DNA of 64,000 nt, taken from the NCBI RefSeq assembly GCF_030766725.1, contig NZ_JARQWR010000002.1, positions 310,001-374,000 of the forward strand. Reading direction: 5' to 3'. Source of the stretch: Flavobacterium aerium. GTDB lineage: Bacteria > Bacteroidota > Bacteroidia > Flavobacteriales > Flavobacteriaceae. The translations under genes were made by a program, and so were the position numbers. Shown here piece by piece: positions 8,834 through 18,240 of the stretch (its first letter is position 1; each line of letters starts with the position of its first letter). The notes beneath the pieces were generated by a model. That model saw nothing but the letters and a program-made list of their open reading frames with translations. It was not told the origin of the DNA and did no database searches.

Positions 8834-9206
8834 GCGCTTTTCAGCAGAAATACCGACCTCTTCTCTGAGCGACATCATGTTCTTTTTGTTGTTGTTCTTT
8901 CTTATTATTTCCACGTTGGCTAACCCTAATGTGATTAAACTGATGCTTCCTAAAGCACAAACGAATGAGACGACCAACAAGCAGCATATAAGCCTGTCGG
9001 TTACAGAAGACAAACGTTATTTTATCGATAAACAAGAAGTTCCATTCGATGAATTAGAAACTGTTTTGAAAACAAAAACTGATGCTTTACAAGATCAGAA
9101 AGTTCTAATCCGTATTCCGTATAACCTACAAGTACAGGATTTAGTAGACCTATTGCAAATAGGTTCAAAATTAAAATTAAACTTCGTTCTTGCTACGGCA
9201 AAATAA
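8814..9206 (+). CDS. exbD: ExbD/TolR-family biopolymer transport protein
   Basis: A 130-aa protein with a short basic N-terminus and one membrane helix (SLSDIMFFLLLFFLIISTL) that contains the essential membrane Asp of ExbD/TolR at residue 20. The periplasmic domain follows (ISLSVTEDKRYFIDKQEVPF, then ending VLIRIPYNLQVQDLVDLLQI). The length is normal for ExbD. It partners with the upstream ExbB, overlaps it by 20 nt, and is closed by a strong terminator at 9254-9283, so the pair is a unit separate from kdp even though it sits between the regulator and the kdp operon. Confidence 0.9.
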   Translation: MRLKRNKRFSAEIPTSSLSDIMFFLLLFFLIISTLANPNVIKLMLPKAQTNETTNKQHISLSVTEDKRYFIDKQEVPFDELETVLKTKTDALQDQKVLIRIPYNLQVQDLVDLLQIGSKLKLNFVLATAK

Positions 9207-9253
9207 GAACATTATATCCATACGATTGAGAGTGTAATTCCTCTCAATTTGAT

Positions 9254-9283
9254 AAAAGCCTATCATTTTGATAGGCTTTTTTT
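9254..9283 (+). terminator. rho-independent terminator after exbD
   Basis: AAAAGCCTATCA, a 3-nt loop and TGATAGGCTTTT, followed by more T. It separates the exbBD unit from the kdp operon. Confidence 0.9.
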
Positions 9284-9373
9284 ATGGCCCAAACTCTCCT
9301 AAAATAGCTTATCGCTTTATGGACAGCCTCTTAGGGATAACCCTCCTACTTTGGAATGTAATTTGGCATAGGA

Positions 9374-9679
9374 ATGAAAAACAAATCATTTATTCTTATG
9401 AAAAAAATACATGAAACAATTTATAATCAGGTCGAACGATTATCCGATTTGACAATACTGTTTATGCAAACTAACAAACCGCAATTATTAAAAAGATGTC
9501 TTTCCATTGCGGAGAACAAATTAAAAACAGGCAGTAGTGAAGTCAAAATTGCCATCTCCTCTATTTTCATTTTTAAAGTATCCCACTATTTGGAAATGAA
9601 CAATTACAACATTCATCAAGTCTTACCACTACAATTGGACAGAGAATACATCAAACAGGTAAACGCTTCAGGAGTTTAA
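9374..9679 (+). CDS. hypothetical protein at the head of the kdp operon
   Basis: A 101-aa soluble protein (93 aa if the ATG at 9398 is used, giving MKKIHETIYNQVERLSDLTI). It is mostly helical, with the segments QVERLSDLTILFMQTNKPQL, KRCLSIAENKLKTGSSEVKI and FKVSHYLEMNN. I do not recognise the family with certainty. It ends 14 nt before the 27-aa peptide gene and starts after the terminator at 9254-9283, so it is probably the first gene of the kdp transcript. A cytosolic accessory or sensing role in K+ uptake is possible but unproven. Confidence 0.7.
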   Translation: MKNKSFILMKKIHETIYNQVERLSDLTILFMQTNKPQLLKRCLSIAENKLKTGSSEVKIAISSIFIFKVSHYLEMNNYNIHQVLPLQLDREYIKQVNASGV

Positions 9680-9693
9680 AAAAAAATACAATC

Positions 9694-9777
9694 ATGACAA
9701 CAATACTCTTAGTTCTATTAGGAATCATCTTATTTCTAATTTGTTTTAAAAGCATCGATTTCTTCGATAAAATATAA
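9694..9777 (+). CDS. 27-aa single-span membrane peptide upstream of kdpF
   Basis: The ATG at 9694 opens a 27-codon frame, MTTILLVLLGIILFLICFKS followed by IDFFDKI. It is one hydrophobic helix with a short charged tail, ending 5 nt before the kdpF start. Its size and topology resemble KdpF but the sequence does not. The spacing, shared strand and start codon argue for a real gene. It could be a second KdpF-like stabilising subunit or a regulatory membrane peptide. I cannot name a known family. Confidence 0.6.
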   Translation: MTTILLVLLGIILFLICFKSIDFFDKI

Positions 9778-9782
9778 AAATT

Positions 9783-9860
9783 ATGACAGCACTATTTATT
9801 ATTTCAGTTGCGGTTTTTGCCTTTATCATTTACGTACTGCTAAAACCTGAAAAATTTTAA
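9783..9860 (+). CDS. kdpF: potassium-transporting ATPase subunit KdpF
   Basis: A 25-aa peptide, MTALFIISVAVFAFIIYVLL then KPEKF. One membrane helix ending in the typical KdpF tail (Y-L-LKPE+F). KdpF stabilises the KdpFABC complex at the lipid interface with KdpA. It lies 58 nt upstream of kdpA in the same direction. Although tiny, the C-terminal LLKPEKF and the position make the call secure. Confidence 0.9.
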   Translation: MTALFIISVAVFAFIIYVLLKPEKF

Positions 9861-9918
9861 AAAACGAAAAAGATCCTCATTCTTTTTTTACTCAAAAAAA
9901 TAAACAAATTTCTACAAT

Positions 9919-11607
9919 ATGAACACAGAAATAATTGGCATTATAGGTTTATTTATTGCCACACTAATTCTAGCCATTCCGCTAGGACGTTATATTTCAA
10001 AAGTATTTTCTTCAGAAAGTACTTGGCTCGATTTTTTATTTAATCCAATAGAGAAGTTCTTTTTCCGTGCCAGTGGAATTGATATCAAAAAAGAAATGAA
10101 CTGGAAGCAACACTTAGTAGCGATGCTTACGATCAATTTGATTTGGTTTATTCTGGGAATGGTTATTTTAATGAACCAAGGTTGGTTGCCTTTAAATCCC
10201 GACGGTAATGCAGGACAATCTCCTGAATTGGCTTTTAACACCAGTATATCCTTTATGGTTAATTGTAATTTGCAACATTATTCTGGTGAGTCTGGAGTAA
10301 GTTATTTATCACAATTATTCCTGATGTTTCTACAATTTGTTAGTGCCGGAACAGGAATTGCAGCTGCCGTTGTATTATTCAATGCTTTAAAAGAAAGAGC
10401 AACCAATAAACTAGGGAATTTCTACAACTATTTGATTAAATCTTGTTTACGAATATTACTTCCACTTTCCATTGTAGTTGCGATTCTATTAGTATTTAAT
10501 GGAACTCCAATGACTTTTGAAGGAAAAGATGCCATCACTTCTTTACAAGGAGATAAAGTAGAAGTATCTACTGGACCAGCAGCAGCATTTATAGCGATAA
10601 AACATATTGGAACAAATGGGGGTGGTTTTTTTGGAACCAACTCAGCACATCCTTTTGAAAATCCAAACTATTTTACGAATGGTGTGGAAATGATTGCCCA
10701 AATGATTGTTCCTTTTGCAATGATTTTTGCTTTAGGCTACTATTTGAAACGCAAAAAAATGGCTTGGGTTATTTTCGGGGTGATGACACTCGGATTTTTA
10801 ATTCTGACAATTCCAACTGTGGTTACCGAAATGCGTGGAAACCCCGCAATTTCAGCAATGGGAATCGATAACAGTTCTGGAGCAATGGAAGGAAAAGAAA
10901 CCCGAATTGGCGCCGCTGCATCTGGCTATTGGAATATTGCAACCACCGTAATTTCTACAGGATCTGTAAACTCAATGCATGATAGTAGCATGCCGCTTTC
11001 TGGAATGAATGAACTATTGGCCATGATGACCAATTCATTCTACGGCGGTTGTGGTGTAGGGATGTTGAATTACTTCATCTTTATTATTCTGGCTGTTTTT
11101 ATCAGTGGATTAATGGTCGGTCGTACGCCCGAATTTATGGGAAAAAAGATTGAAGCCAAAGAGATGAAAATTGCGATGATTGTGGCTTTATTACATCCTT
11201 TCTTAATTTTAGTAGGAACAGCCTTGGCAACTTCATTCCCAGCCTTGACAACTTCGACACTCAATAATCCCGGATTCCATGGTTTTAGTGAAATGCTATA
11301 CGAATACACTTCTTCGGCAGCCAATAACGGTAGCGGATTTGAAGGATTAGGGGATAATACAATGTGGTGGAATGTGAGTACAGGTATATTATTATTGTTG
11401 TCTCGATTCATCCCAATCATTGGTCCTATTGCAATTGCAGGTTTATTAGCCAGTAAAAAATACATTCCTGAAAGCGCCGGAACTTTAAAAACGGATACAA
11501 GCACATTTGGTATTATGGTTTTTGCTGTGATTGCTTTAATAGCTGCATTATCCTTTTTCCCTGCCTTAACACTAGGTCCTATTGCAGAGTACTTCTCCCT
11601 AAAATAA
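9919..11607 (+). CDS. kdpA: potassium-transporting ATPase subunit KdpA
   Basis: A 562-aa inner membrane protein of normal length (E. coli KdpA is 557 aa), the K+-selective channel-like subunit of KdpFABC. The four selectivity-filter loops can be seen: the region NCNLQHYSGESGVSYL, IGTNGGGFFGTNSAHPFENP, FYGGCGVGMLNY, and TSSAANNGSGFEGLGDNTMW. About ten hydrophobic helices are visible and the end SFFPALTLGPIAEYF is typical. It is followed by kdpB after 19 nt. It works with KdpB (ATP hydrolysis), KdpC and KdpF under K+ limitation. Confidence 0.98.
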   Translation: MNTEIIGIIGLFIATLILAIPLGRYISKVFSSESTWLDFLFNPIEKFFFRASGIDIKKEMNWKQHLVAMLTINLIWFILGMVILMNQGWLPLNPDGNAGQSPELAFNTSISFMVNCNLQHYSGESGVSYLSQLFLMFLQFVSAGTGIAAAVVLFNALKERATNKLGNFYNYLIKSCLRILLPLSIVVAILLVFNGTPMTFEGKDAITSLQGDKVEVSTGPAAAFIAIKHIGTNGGGFFGTNSAHPFENPNYFTNGVEMIAQMIVPFAMIFALGYYLKRKKMAWVIFGVMTLGFLILTIPTVVTEMRGNPAISAMGIDNSSGAMEGKETRIGAAASGYWNIATTVISTGSVNSMHDSSMPLSGMNELLAMMTNSFYGGCGVGMLNYFIFIILAVFISGLMVGRTPEFMGKKIEAKEMKIAMIVALLHPFLILVGTALATSFPALTTSTLNNPGFHGFSEMLYEYTSSAANNGSGFEGLGDNTMWWNVSTGILLLLSRFIPIIGPIAIAGLLASKKYIPESAGTLKTDTSTFGIMVFAVIALIAALSFFPALTLGPIAEYFSLK

Positions 11608-11626
11608 TTATTTTAAATAAAATAAA

Positions 11627-13708
11627 ATGAAAAATACGAATAACGCTTTGTTTCAGAAAGATTTAGTGAATGAAGCATTAAAACAAGCTTTTATCAAACT
11701 GAATCCCAAAATCATGTTCCGTAACCCCATTATGTTTACGGTAGAAATTGGTACAGTCGTGATGCTTATTGTTTGTCTTTGGATTGCCTTAGGAGAAACA
11801 TCACAAGGAAGCTTTATCTACAACTTTATTGTTTTCCTTGTATTATTACTAACCTTATTGTTTGCCAATTTTGCGGAAGCAATTGCCGAAGCACGCGGAA
11901 AAGCACAGGCGGATAGTTTGCGTAAAACACGAGAGGAAACACCGGCAAATCTGATTGTAGATAACAAACCGGGCTTTAATGTAACAGTAAAACAAGTAAT
12001 GTCGGCTCAGATGAAAATGGGAGATGTTTTTATTTGTGAAGCAGGAGATACAATTCCTACCGATGGTGAAATCATAGAAGGATTGGCTACCATTGATGAA
12101 TCGGCGATTACAGGAGAATCAGCTCCAGTAATCCGTGAAGCTGGTGGTGATAAAAGTAGTGTGACAGGAGGAACAAAAGTACTGTCTGATAAAATCAAAG
12201 TTCAGGTAACAACTCAACCAGGTGAAAGCTTCTTGGATAAAATGATTGCTTTGGTAGAAGGTGCTAGCCGTCAGAAAACACCAAATGAAATTGCCTTAAC
12301 AATCTTATTAGCTGGATTTACATTGGTATTTATCATCGTGTGTGTGACTTTAAAACCATTTGCCGATTATGCAAATTCTCCAATCACTATATCTGCCTTT
12401 ATTGCTTTGTTTGTTTGTCTTATCCCAACAACAATTGGAGGATTATTATCTGCTATTGGGATAGCAGGAATGGACCGTGCTTTGCGTGCAAATGTAATTA
12501 CCAAATCTGGTAAAGCAGTAGAAACAGCTGGAGATATTGATGTTTTATTATTGGACAAAACAGGAACCATTACTATTGGTAACCGTAAAGCAACACGCTT
12601 CTACCCTGTTGAAAACATAGACGAAAAACATTTTGTAACCAGTAGTATTTTAAGCTCTTTGGCAGATGAAACACCGGAAGGAAAATCGATTATAGAATTG
12701 GCCTTTTCAGAGGAATACAATAAACCACATTACAACTTACAACCTAAAAGCAATTTTCAGGAACACACTGGAGGTATGACTTTTATTAAATTCTCAGCGG
12801 AAACGCGATCTTCTGGTGTGGATTTGCCGAATGGCGATCAAATCAGAAAAGGTTCTTTTGACGCTATTAAAGCCAAAGTGTTACAAGCAGGTAATGCATT
12901 CCCAGACTCTGTAGAAACAACTGTAAAATCAATCGCTGAAAATGGAGGAACACCACTTGTCGTTGCAGAGAATAATAAAGCTTTAGGCGTAATCGAATTA
13001 CAAGATATTATCAAACCAGGCATTCAGGAGCGTTTTGAGCGCTTACGCAAAATGGGAGTTAAAACGGTAATGGTTACGGGAGATAATCCCTTAACAGCCA
13101 AATTTATTGCAGAAAAAGCAGGTGTAGACGATTATATCGCAGAAGCGAAGCCAGAAGACAAGATGAATTACATTATTCAAGAGCAACAAAGTGGAAAACT
13201 AGTAGCGATGATGGGTGATGGAACAAATGATGCTCCTGCTCTTGCTCAAGCGAATGTTGGTGTGGCCATGAATAGTGGAACACAAGCTGCTAAGGAAGCA
13301 GGAAATATGGTGGATTTGGATAATGATCCAACGAAATTAATTGAAATCGTCGAAATTGGTAAACAGTTATTAATGACTCGTGGTACATTGACTACCTTTT
13401 CTATTGCAAATGATGTAGCCAAGTATTTTGCCATCATTCCTGCCTTATTTATTACTGCAATTCCGGCTTTACAAGGATTAAATATCATGCATTTATACAG
13501 TCCTGAAAGTGCCATACTATCGGCCGTTATTTTCAATGCGATAATAATCCCAATATTGATTCCACTGGCATTACGCGGTGTAGCGTACAAACCTATTGGC
13601 GCCAGTGCTTTATTGCGCAGAAACTTAATGATCTATGGATTGGGTGGTATAATTATCCCCTTCATAGGAATCAAAGTGATTGACAGTATCGTATCTCTAT
13701 TCATGTAA
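11627..13708 (+). CDS. kdpB: potassium-transporting ATPase subunit KdpB
   Basis: A 693-aa P-type ATPase, slightly longer than the E. coli protein (682 aa). Catalytic features can be seen: the TGES loop of the A domain (AITGESAPV, containing the Ser that is inhibited by phosphorylation in E. coli KdpB), phosphorylation site D310 in DKTGT, the nucleotide-binding domain with [19 protein letters not shown], and the hinge [20 protein letters not shown]. It hydrolyses ATP to drive K+ through KdpA/KdpB. kdpC follows after 20 nt. The family call is certain. Confidence 0.98.
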   Translation: MKNTNNALFQKDLVNEALKQAFIKLNPKIMFRNPIMFTVEIGTVVMLIVCLWIALGETSQGSFIYNFIVFLVLLLTLLFANFAEAIAEARGKAQADSLRKTREETPANLIVDNKPGFNVTVKQVMSAQMKMGDVFICEAGDTIPTDGEIIEGLATIDESAITGESAPVIREAGGDKSSVTGGTKVLSDKIKVQVTTQPGESFLDKMIALVEGASRQKTPNEIALTILLAGFTLVFIIVCVTLKPFADYANSPITISAFIALFVCLIPTTIGGLLSAIGIAGMDRALRANVITKSGKAVETAGDIDVLLLDKTGTITIGNRKATRFYPVENIDEKHFVTSSILSSLADETPEGKSIIELAFSEEYNKPHYNLQPKSNFQEHTGGMTFIKFSAETRSSGVDLPNGDQIRKGSFDAIKAKVLQAGNAFPDSVETTVKSIAENGGTPLVVAENNKALGVIELQDIIKPGIQERFERLRKMGVKTVMVTGDNPLTAKFIAEKAGVDDYIAEAKPEDKMNYIIQEQQSGKLVAMMGDGTNDAPALAQANVGVAMNSGTQAAKEAGNMVDLDNDPTKLIEIVEIGKQLLMTRGTLTTFSIANDVAKYFAIIPALFITAIPALQGLNIMHLYSPESAILSAVIFNAIIIPILIPLALRGVAYKPIGASALLRRNLMIYGLGGIIIPFIGIKVIDSIVSLFM

Positions 13709-13728
13709 AAATTTAAAAATAAAGTAAA

Positions 13729-14289
13729 ATGAAAACGAATATAATTCCCGCAATTCGATTAACCATCATCAGTTTATTGTTCTTTTCTGGGGTATATACA
13801 CTAGTAATCTGGGGAGTAGCACAATTGGCTCCTAATCAAGGTAAAGGAGAAGTAGTGACTCAAAACAATAAAAAATACTATGTCAATATTGGACAAGCCT
13901 TCACAAAAGACGAATACTTCTATTCTCGTCCATCAGCTGTAAACTATAATGCAGCTGGAAGTGGAGCCAGTAACAAAGGAGCATCAAATCCAGAATATTT
14001 ACAAATGGTTCAAACCCGTATTGATACATTTTTAGTGCATAATCCAGAAATTCAGAAAAAAGATGTACCTGTAGAATTAGTAACTGCTAGTGGTAGTGGA
14101 TTAGATCCTGATATTTCTCCAAAAGCAGCTTTGGTTCAGGTGAAACGAATTGCAAAAGTAAGAGCATTGCCTGAAGCAAAAGTGCAACAATTAGTGGCGC
14201 AACATACGCAACAACCTCTACTAGGATTTTTAGGAACTACAAAAGTGAATGTATTACAATTAAATCTGGCTTTAGATCAATTAAAATAA
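13729..14289 (+). CDS. kdpC: potassium-transporting ATPase subunit KdpC
   Basis: A 186-aa protein with one N-terminal membrane helix (AIRLTIISLLFFSGVYTLVI) and a periplasmic domain containing the family motifs YFYSRPSAVNYNAAGSGASN, ELVTASGSGLDPDISPKAA and QVKRIAKVR. KdpC is the periplasmic accessory subunit of the Kdp complex, thought to raise K+ affinity. Its length is normal. The gap to the porin gene is only 15 nt, so the two are co-transcribed. Confidence 0.97.
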   Translation: MKTNIIPAIRLTIISLLFFSGVYTLVIWGVAQLAPNQGKGEVVTQNNKKYYVNIGQAFTKDEYFYSRPSAVNYNAAGSGASNKGASNPEYLQMVQTRIDTFLVHNPEIQKKDVPVELVTASGSGLDPDISPKAALVQVKRIAKVRALPEAKVQQLVAQHTQQPLLGFLGTTKVNVLQLNLALDQLK

Positions 14290-14304
14290 GCCTCCCCTAT
14301 TACA

Positions 14305-15378
14305 ATGAAAAAAATAATAATCGCTGCAATGGCCTTGATATCCTTACAAGCTATTGCTCAAGACACTATAAAAAATCCCTTAACATTTTCAGGTTATGTA
14401 GAAGGATATTACAGTTATGATTTTGGAAAACCTGCTAATCATGTGAAGAATGCTGCTTTCTATAATTTTAATAAACACAACGAGGTAAATCTTAATTTAG
14501 GTGTGATTAAAGCTGCTTATGCAAATGATAAAGTAAGAGGTAATCTAGCCTTGATGGTCGGGACTTATGCGGAATACAATTTGGCGGCAGAACAAGGTCT
14601 TTTGAAAAACGTATATGAAGCCAATATTGGAGTAAAAATTTCTGAGAAACACAATCTTTGGGTAGACTTAGGGATTATGCCTTCGCATATAGGATTTGAA
14701 AGTGCCATTGGGAAAGATTGTTGGACGTTGACCCGTAGTATTCTGGCGGAGAATTCACCTTATTTTGAAGCCGGTGTAAAAGTAGGTTATACCACACCAA
14801 ATCAGAAGCTATATGTAGCGGCAATGTACTTGAATGGATGGCAACGTATTCAACGTGTAGAAGGAAATCAAACGCCTGCTTTTGGGACGCAAGTTACCTA
14901 TAAACCCAACTCGAGTACTACTTTAAATTGGAGTACCTATATTGTTAATGAACAGAATGATACAATAAAAAAATGGCGTTATTTTAATAATGTTTTTGTA
15001 CAACATCAATTTACCGAAAAGTTAGGCCTTATTGCAGGATTTGACATTGGAATTCAGCAACAAGCAAAAGGTAGTAATCAATATAATGTATGGTATTCTC
15101 CAGTGGCCATTGTACAGTATAAACCTACTGATAAAACAAGAATGGCTGCTAGAGTAGAATATTACACTGATAAGCATGGTGTAATTATTCCAACAGGTAC
15201 AGAAAATGGTTTTAAAACCACAGGATATTCATTGAATTTTGATTACCTTCCTATGGAGAATGTTCTATTCAGAATTGAAGGTCGAATGCTAGATAGTAAA
15301 GACAAAATATTCTTGAATAATGAGAATCCAAGTTTCCAGAATTATAGTATTACCACCTCTTTAGCCCTATCATTTTGA
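14305..15378 (+). CDS. outer membrane beta-barrel porin of the kdp operon
   Basis: A 357-aa protein with an Sec signal peptide (MKKIIIAAMALISLQAIAQ). The mature sequence has alternating strand pattern throughout and ends in an aromatic terminal strand (YSITTSLALSF), as outer membrane barrels do. Motifs such as FSGYVEGYYSYDFGKP and the region LWVDLGIMPSHIGFESAIG mark the porin family that often accompanies kdp in Bacteroidota. It probably lets K+ or small solutes cross the outer membrane, which fits its place between kdpC and kdpD. Its stop codon overlaps the kdpD start by one base. Confidence 0.87.
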   Translation: MKKIIIAAMALISLQAIAQDTIKNPLTFSGYVEGYYSYDFGKPANHVKNAAFYNFNKHNEVNLNLGVIKAAYANDKVRGNLALMVGTYAEYNLAAEQGLLKNVYEANIGVKISEKHNLWVDLGIMPSHIGFESAIGKDCWTLTRSILAENSPYFEAGVKVGYTTPNQKLYVAAMYLNGWQRIQRVEGNQTPAFGTQVTYKPNSSTTLNWSTYIVNEQNDTIKKWRYFNNVFVQHQFTEKLGLIAGFDIGIQQQAKGSNQYNVWYSPVAIVQYKPTDKTRMAARVEYYTDKHGVIIPTGTENGFKTTGYSLNFDYLPMENVLFRIEGRMLDSKDKIFLNNENPSFQNYSITTSLALSF

Positions 15379-16502
15379 TGGATGAGAAACAAAATAATGC
15401 ACAACATTTTCTGGATTTAATTCAGAAATCCAGAAAAGGAAAGTTTAAAATCTACATCGGCATGAGTGCCGGTGTAGGTAAAACTTACCGTATGTTACAA
15501 GAAGCACACACGCTACTCCGCAATGGAATCGATGTGAAAATAGGCTTCATAGAAACCCATATGCGTAAGGAAACGCATGATTTATTAGAAGGTTTGCCGG
15601 TTATTCCAAGGCGAACCTTATTCTATAAAGGGAAACACCTGGAAGAAATGGATTTACAAGCCATTATCAATCTACGTCCAGAGATTGTAATTGTAGATGA
15701 ACTTGCACATACAAATATTGAAGGCAGTAAGAATAAAAAACGTTGGGAAGACGTGATGGAAATATTAGATGCCGGAATAAATGTGATTAGTGCCGTTAAT
15801 ATTCAACACATTGAAAGCCTCCATTACGATATTAAAAAGATTACGTCCATAGAAGTACAAGAGCGTATTCCCGATAGTGTATTGAAGGTAGCCGATGAAG
15901 TTGTAAATATTGACCTTACTTCAGATGAATTAATTACACGTCTTAAAGAAGGGAAGATTTATAGTGCAGACAAAATTCCTACGGCATTAAGTAATTTTTT
16001 TAAATCCGAACATATCCTGCAACTGCGGGAGCTAGCTTTGCGTGAAGTAGCCAATCAAGTGGAACGAAAAGTAGAAAATGAAGTGCCAAAAAATGCTTCA
16101 TTCCGACAAGATCGTTTACTAGCTTGCATTAGTAGCAACGAAAAAACAGCTAAAATAGTCATTCGGAAGACGGCTCGTCTGGCCAACTATTATCATAGTA
16201 AGTGGTATGTTTTGTATGTACAAACGCCAAAAGAAAGCAGTACAAAAATAGCGTTGGATAAACAGCGTCATTTGATTAATAATTTTAAATTAGCTACAGA
16301 ATTGGGTGCTGAGATTATAAAAGTAGAAAGCCCTCATATTGTGAATGCTATGATGGAAATTGCAGAACAAAAAGAGATCTCAACGGTATGTATTGGCAAG
16401 CCACATCTTAATTTATTCAGTATAATTGCTTCTACGACCGTTTTCAATAAGTTGCTGACGAAATTATCTTCTTCGAATATTGATTTAATAATTCTTTCAT
16501 AA
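15378..16502 (+). CDS. kdpD: KdpD N-terminal sensor protein (KdpD domain plus UspA-like domain)
   Basis: A 374-aa soluble protein equal to the cytoplasmic N-terminal half of KdpD. Residues ~20-230 form the KdpD domain with Walker A GMSAGVGKTYRML and Walker B region IVIVDELAHTN, and residues ~250-370 form a universal-stress-protein-like domain (LLACISSNEKTAKIVIRKTA). The membrane and kinase half is missing and is encoded by the next gene, one base downstream. The start is the ATG at 15378, which overlaps the porin stop (TGATG); a TTG three bases earlier is less likely. It probably senses K+ or ATP state and controls the adjoining histidine kinase. The split is an arrangement known in this phylum. 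Confidence 0.93.
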   Translation: MDEKQNNAQHFLDLIQKSRKGKFKIYIGMSAGVGKTYRMLQEAHTLLRNGIDVKIGFIETHMRKETHDLLEGLPVIPRRTLFYKGKHLEEMDLQAIINLRPEIVIVDELAHTNIEGSKNKKRWEDVMEILDAGINVISAVNIQHIESLHYDIKKITSIEVQERIPDSVLKVADEVVNIDLTSDELITRLKEGKIYSADKIPTALSNFFKSEHILQLRELALREVANQVERKVENEVPKNASFRQDRLLACISSNEKTAKIVIRKTARLANYYHSKWYVLYVQTPKESSTKIALDKQRHLINNFKLATELGAEIIKVESPHIVNAMMEIAEQKEISTVCIGKPHLNLFSIIASTTVFNKLLTKLSSSNIDLIILS

Positions 16503-16503
16503 A

Positions 16504-18240
16504 ATGAAAATTAAAACGAAACTAACGCTGGGTGTTGGCTTACTCTTCCTGATGATCATTGCATTATCATTTCTTGGCGAATATTATATCCGGTCATTGA
16601 AAAATGACACAAATAATATTCTGAAAGCCAATCATAATACCTTAGAATATGCTCGTAATATGTTTATTGCTTTGGATGATATGCCCGATATGGCTCCTGC
16701 CCTAGCAAATTTTAAAGAGAATTTAAAAAAACAACAGAATAATATTTCAGAACAAGGTGAACGTGAAGCAACGCAACACTTGAGTGATCATTTTGCTCAA
16801 CTCCAATTAGATATTTCTAATGATTCATTGAAAAAACTAATTCGTGGAGACTTATCTACGATTATGAAATACAACATGGATGCTATTCAGCAAAAAAGTG
16901 ACAAGGCCAATGAAACGGCTGAAGCAGCTTCGGTATGGATTGCATTAACAGGAACCTTTTGCTTTTTTATAGCTTTTAGTTTATTGATTAATCTCCCAAA
17001 TAATATCGCCAATCCAATCCATGTACTATCCGAAAGTATCAAACAGATTGCCGATAAGAATTATACACAGCGGGTTAATTTTGAGGATCATAATGAATTT
17101 GGAGAATTGGCAAAGTCTTTCAATGTAATGGCCGAAAAGTTACAAGAATATAATAATAGTAGTGTTTCCAAACTGATGTTTGAAAAGAAACGCCTTGATA
17201 CTTTAATCAATAATATGCACGATCCTATTATTGGTTTAGACCACCAGAAACAAATTATTTTTGCCAATGATGAAGCGATTAAAATATTAGGTTTTGAAAA
17301 TGATTCCTTAGTGGGTAATTCTATTCAGACGTTGGCCTTACAGAATGATTTAATGAAGTCCTTGATTCAGGAGCTTTGTGATAAACCCATTGACCCAGAA
17401 CAGAAAAGAACACCGCTTAAGATTTTTGCGCACGGAAAAGAGAGTTATTTCGATCAGGACATCATTAATATTACCATCACTCCTACTGGAGAACAAAAAC
17501 TCATTAATATTGGTGACGTAATTATATTGCGAAATATTACACAGTATAAAGAATTGGATTTTGCGAAAACCAATTTTATTGCCACTATTTCTCATGAGTT
17601 AAAAACCCCTATTTCTTCGATTAAATTAAGTTTACAACTATTAGAGAATAAAATCACAGGAGTAATTAATCCAGAACAACAATTATTGATTGATAGTGTA
17701 AAGGATGACAGTAACAGATTACTCAAAATCACAGGTGAATTACTAAACTTATCTCAGGTAGAAACGGGGAATATTCAGTTGAATATCCAAAAGAGCAGCC
17801 CGTACGAAATATTACATTTTGCAATTGAAGCAATTAAAGTTTCAGCCGAACAAAAACATATTGAAATTACCACCCAAATTGAAGAAGATTTGCCTGCTGT
17901 CATTGCCGATACTGAAAAAACAGCTTGGGTATTGATTAACTTTTTAACCAATGCGATTCGTTATTCTACCGAAATGAGCACCATAGTTTTAAAAATCAAT
18001 ACTGAAGTTGATGTCGTAAATTTTCAAGTCATTGATTCAGGAAAAGGGATTGACAACCAATACAAAGAGAAGATTTTCAATAAATACTTTCAAGTTCCGG
18101 GGAGTAATAATGCCGGTACAGGATTAGGATTGGCCATTAGTAAGGAATTTATTGAAGCTCAAGGTGGTATCATTGGAATGGATAGTGAAATTGGATTAGG
18201 TAGTACATTTTATTTTAAATTATCGGCTTCAAGAATTTAA
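16504..18240 (+). CDS. HAMP-PAS sensor histidine kinase, KdpD kinase half
   Basis: A 578-aa membrane kinase. It has an N-terminal helix at residues ~7-27, a periplasmic stretch to ~140, a second helix, a HAMP linker (NIANPIHVLSESIKQIADKN), a PAS domain (~235-340), then HisKA with the phospho-acceptor in FIATISHELKTPISS, N box LINFLTNAIRYS, G1 DSGKGID and G2 GTGLGLAISKEF. It follows the KdpD N-terminal half with a one-base gap, so the two probably act as one split KdpD. No KdpE follows; the likely partner is the NtrC-type regulator at 6512-7849. The stop is followed by 328 nt with no clear gene or terminator. Confidence 0.92.
   Translation: MKIKTKLTLGVGLLFLMIIALSFLGEYYIRSLKNDTNNILKANHNTLEYARNMFIALDDMPDMAPALANFKENLKKQQNNISEQGEREATQHLSDHFAQLQLDISNDSLKKLIRGDLSTIMKYNMDAIQQKSDKANETAEAASVWIALTGTFCFFIAFSLLINLPNNIANPIHVLSESIKQIADKNYTQRVNFEDHNEFGELAKSFNVMAEKLQEYNNSSVSKLMFEKKRLDTLINNMHDPIIGLDHQKQIIFANDEAIKILGFENDSLVGNSIQTLALQNDLMKSLIQELCDKPIDPEQKRTPLKIFAHGKESYFDQDIINITITPTGEQKLINIGDVIILRNITQYKELDFAKTNFIATISHELKTPISSIKLSLQLLENKITGVINPEQQLLIDSVKDDSNRLLKITGELLNLSQVETGNIQLNIQKSSPYEILHFAIEAIKVSAEQKHIEITTQIEEDLPAVIADTEKTAWVLINFLTNAIRYSTEMSTIVLKINTEVDVVNFQVIDSGKGIDNQYKEKIFNKYFQVPGSNNAGTGLGLAISKEFIEAQGGIIGMDSEIGLGSTFYFKLSASRI

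Noticed and set aside
9990..13600. Several minus-strand frames of 60-145 codons opposite kdpA and kdpB
   Set aside because: They are antisense shadows of highly conserved transporter genes and carry no recognised domain.
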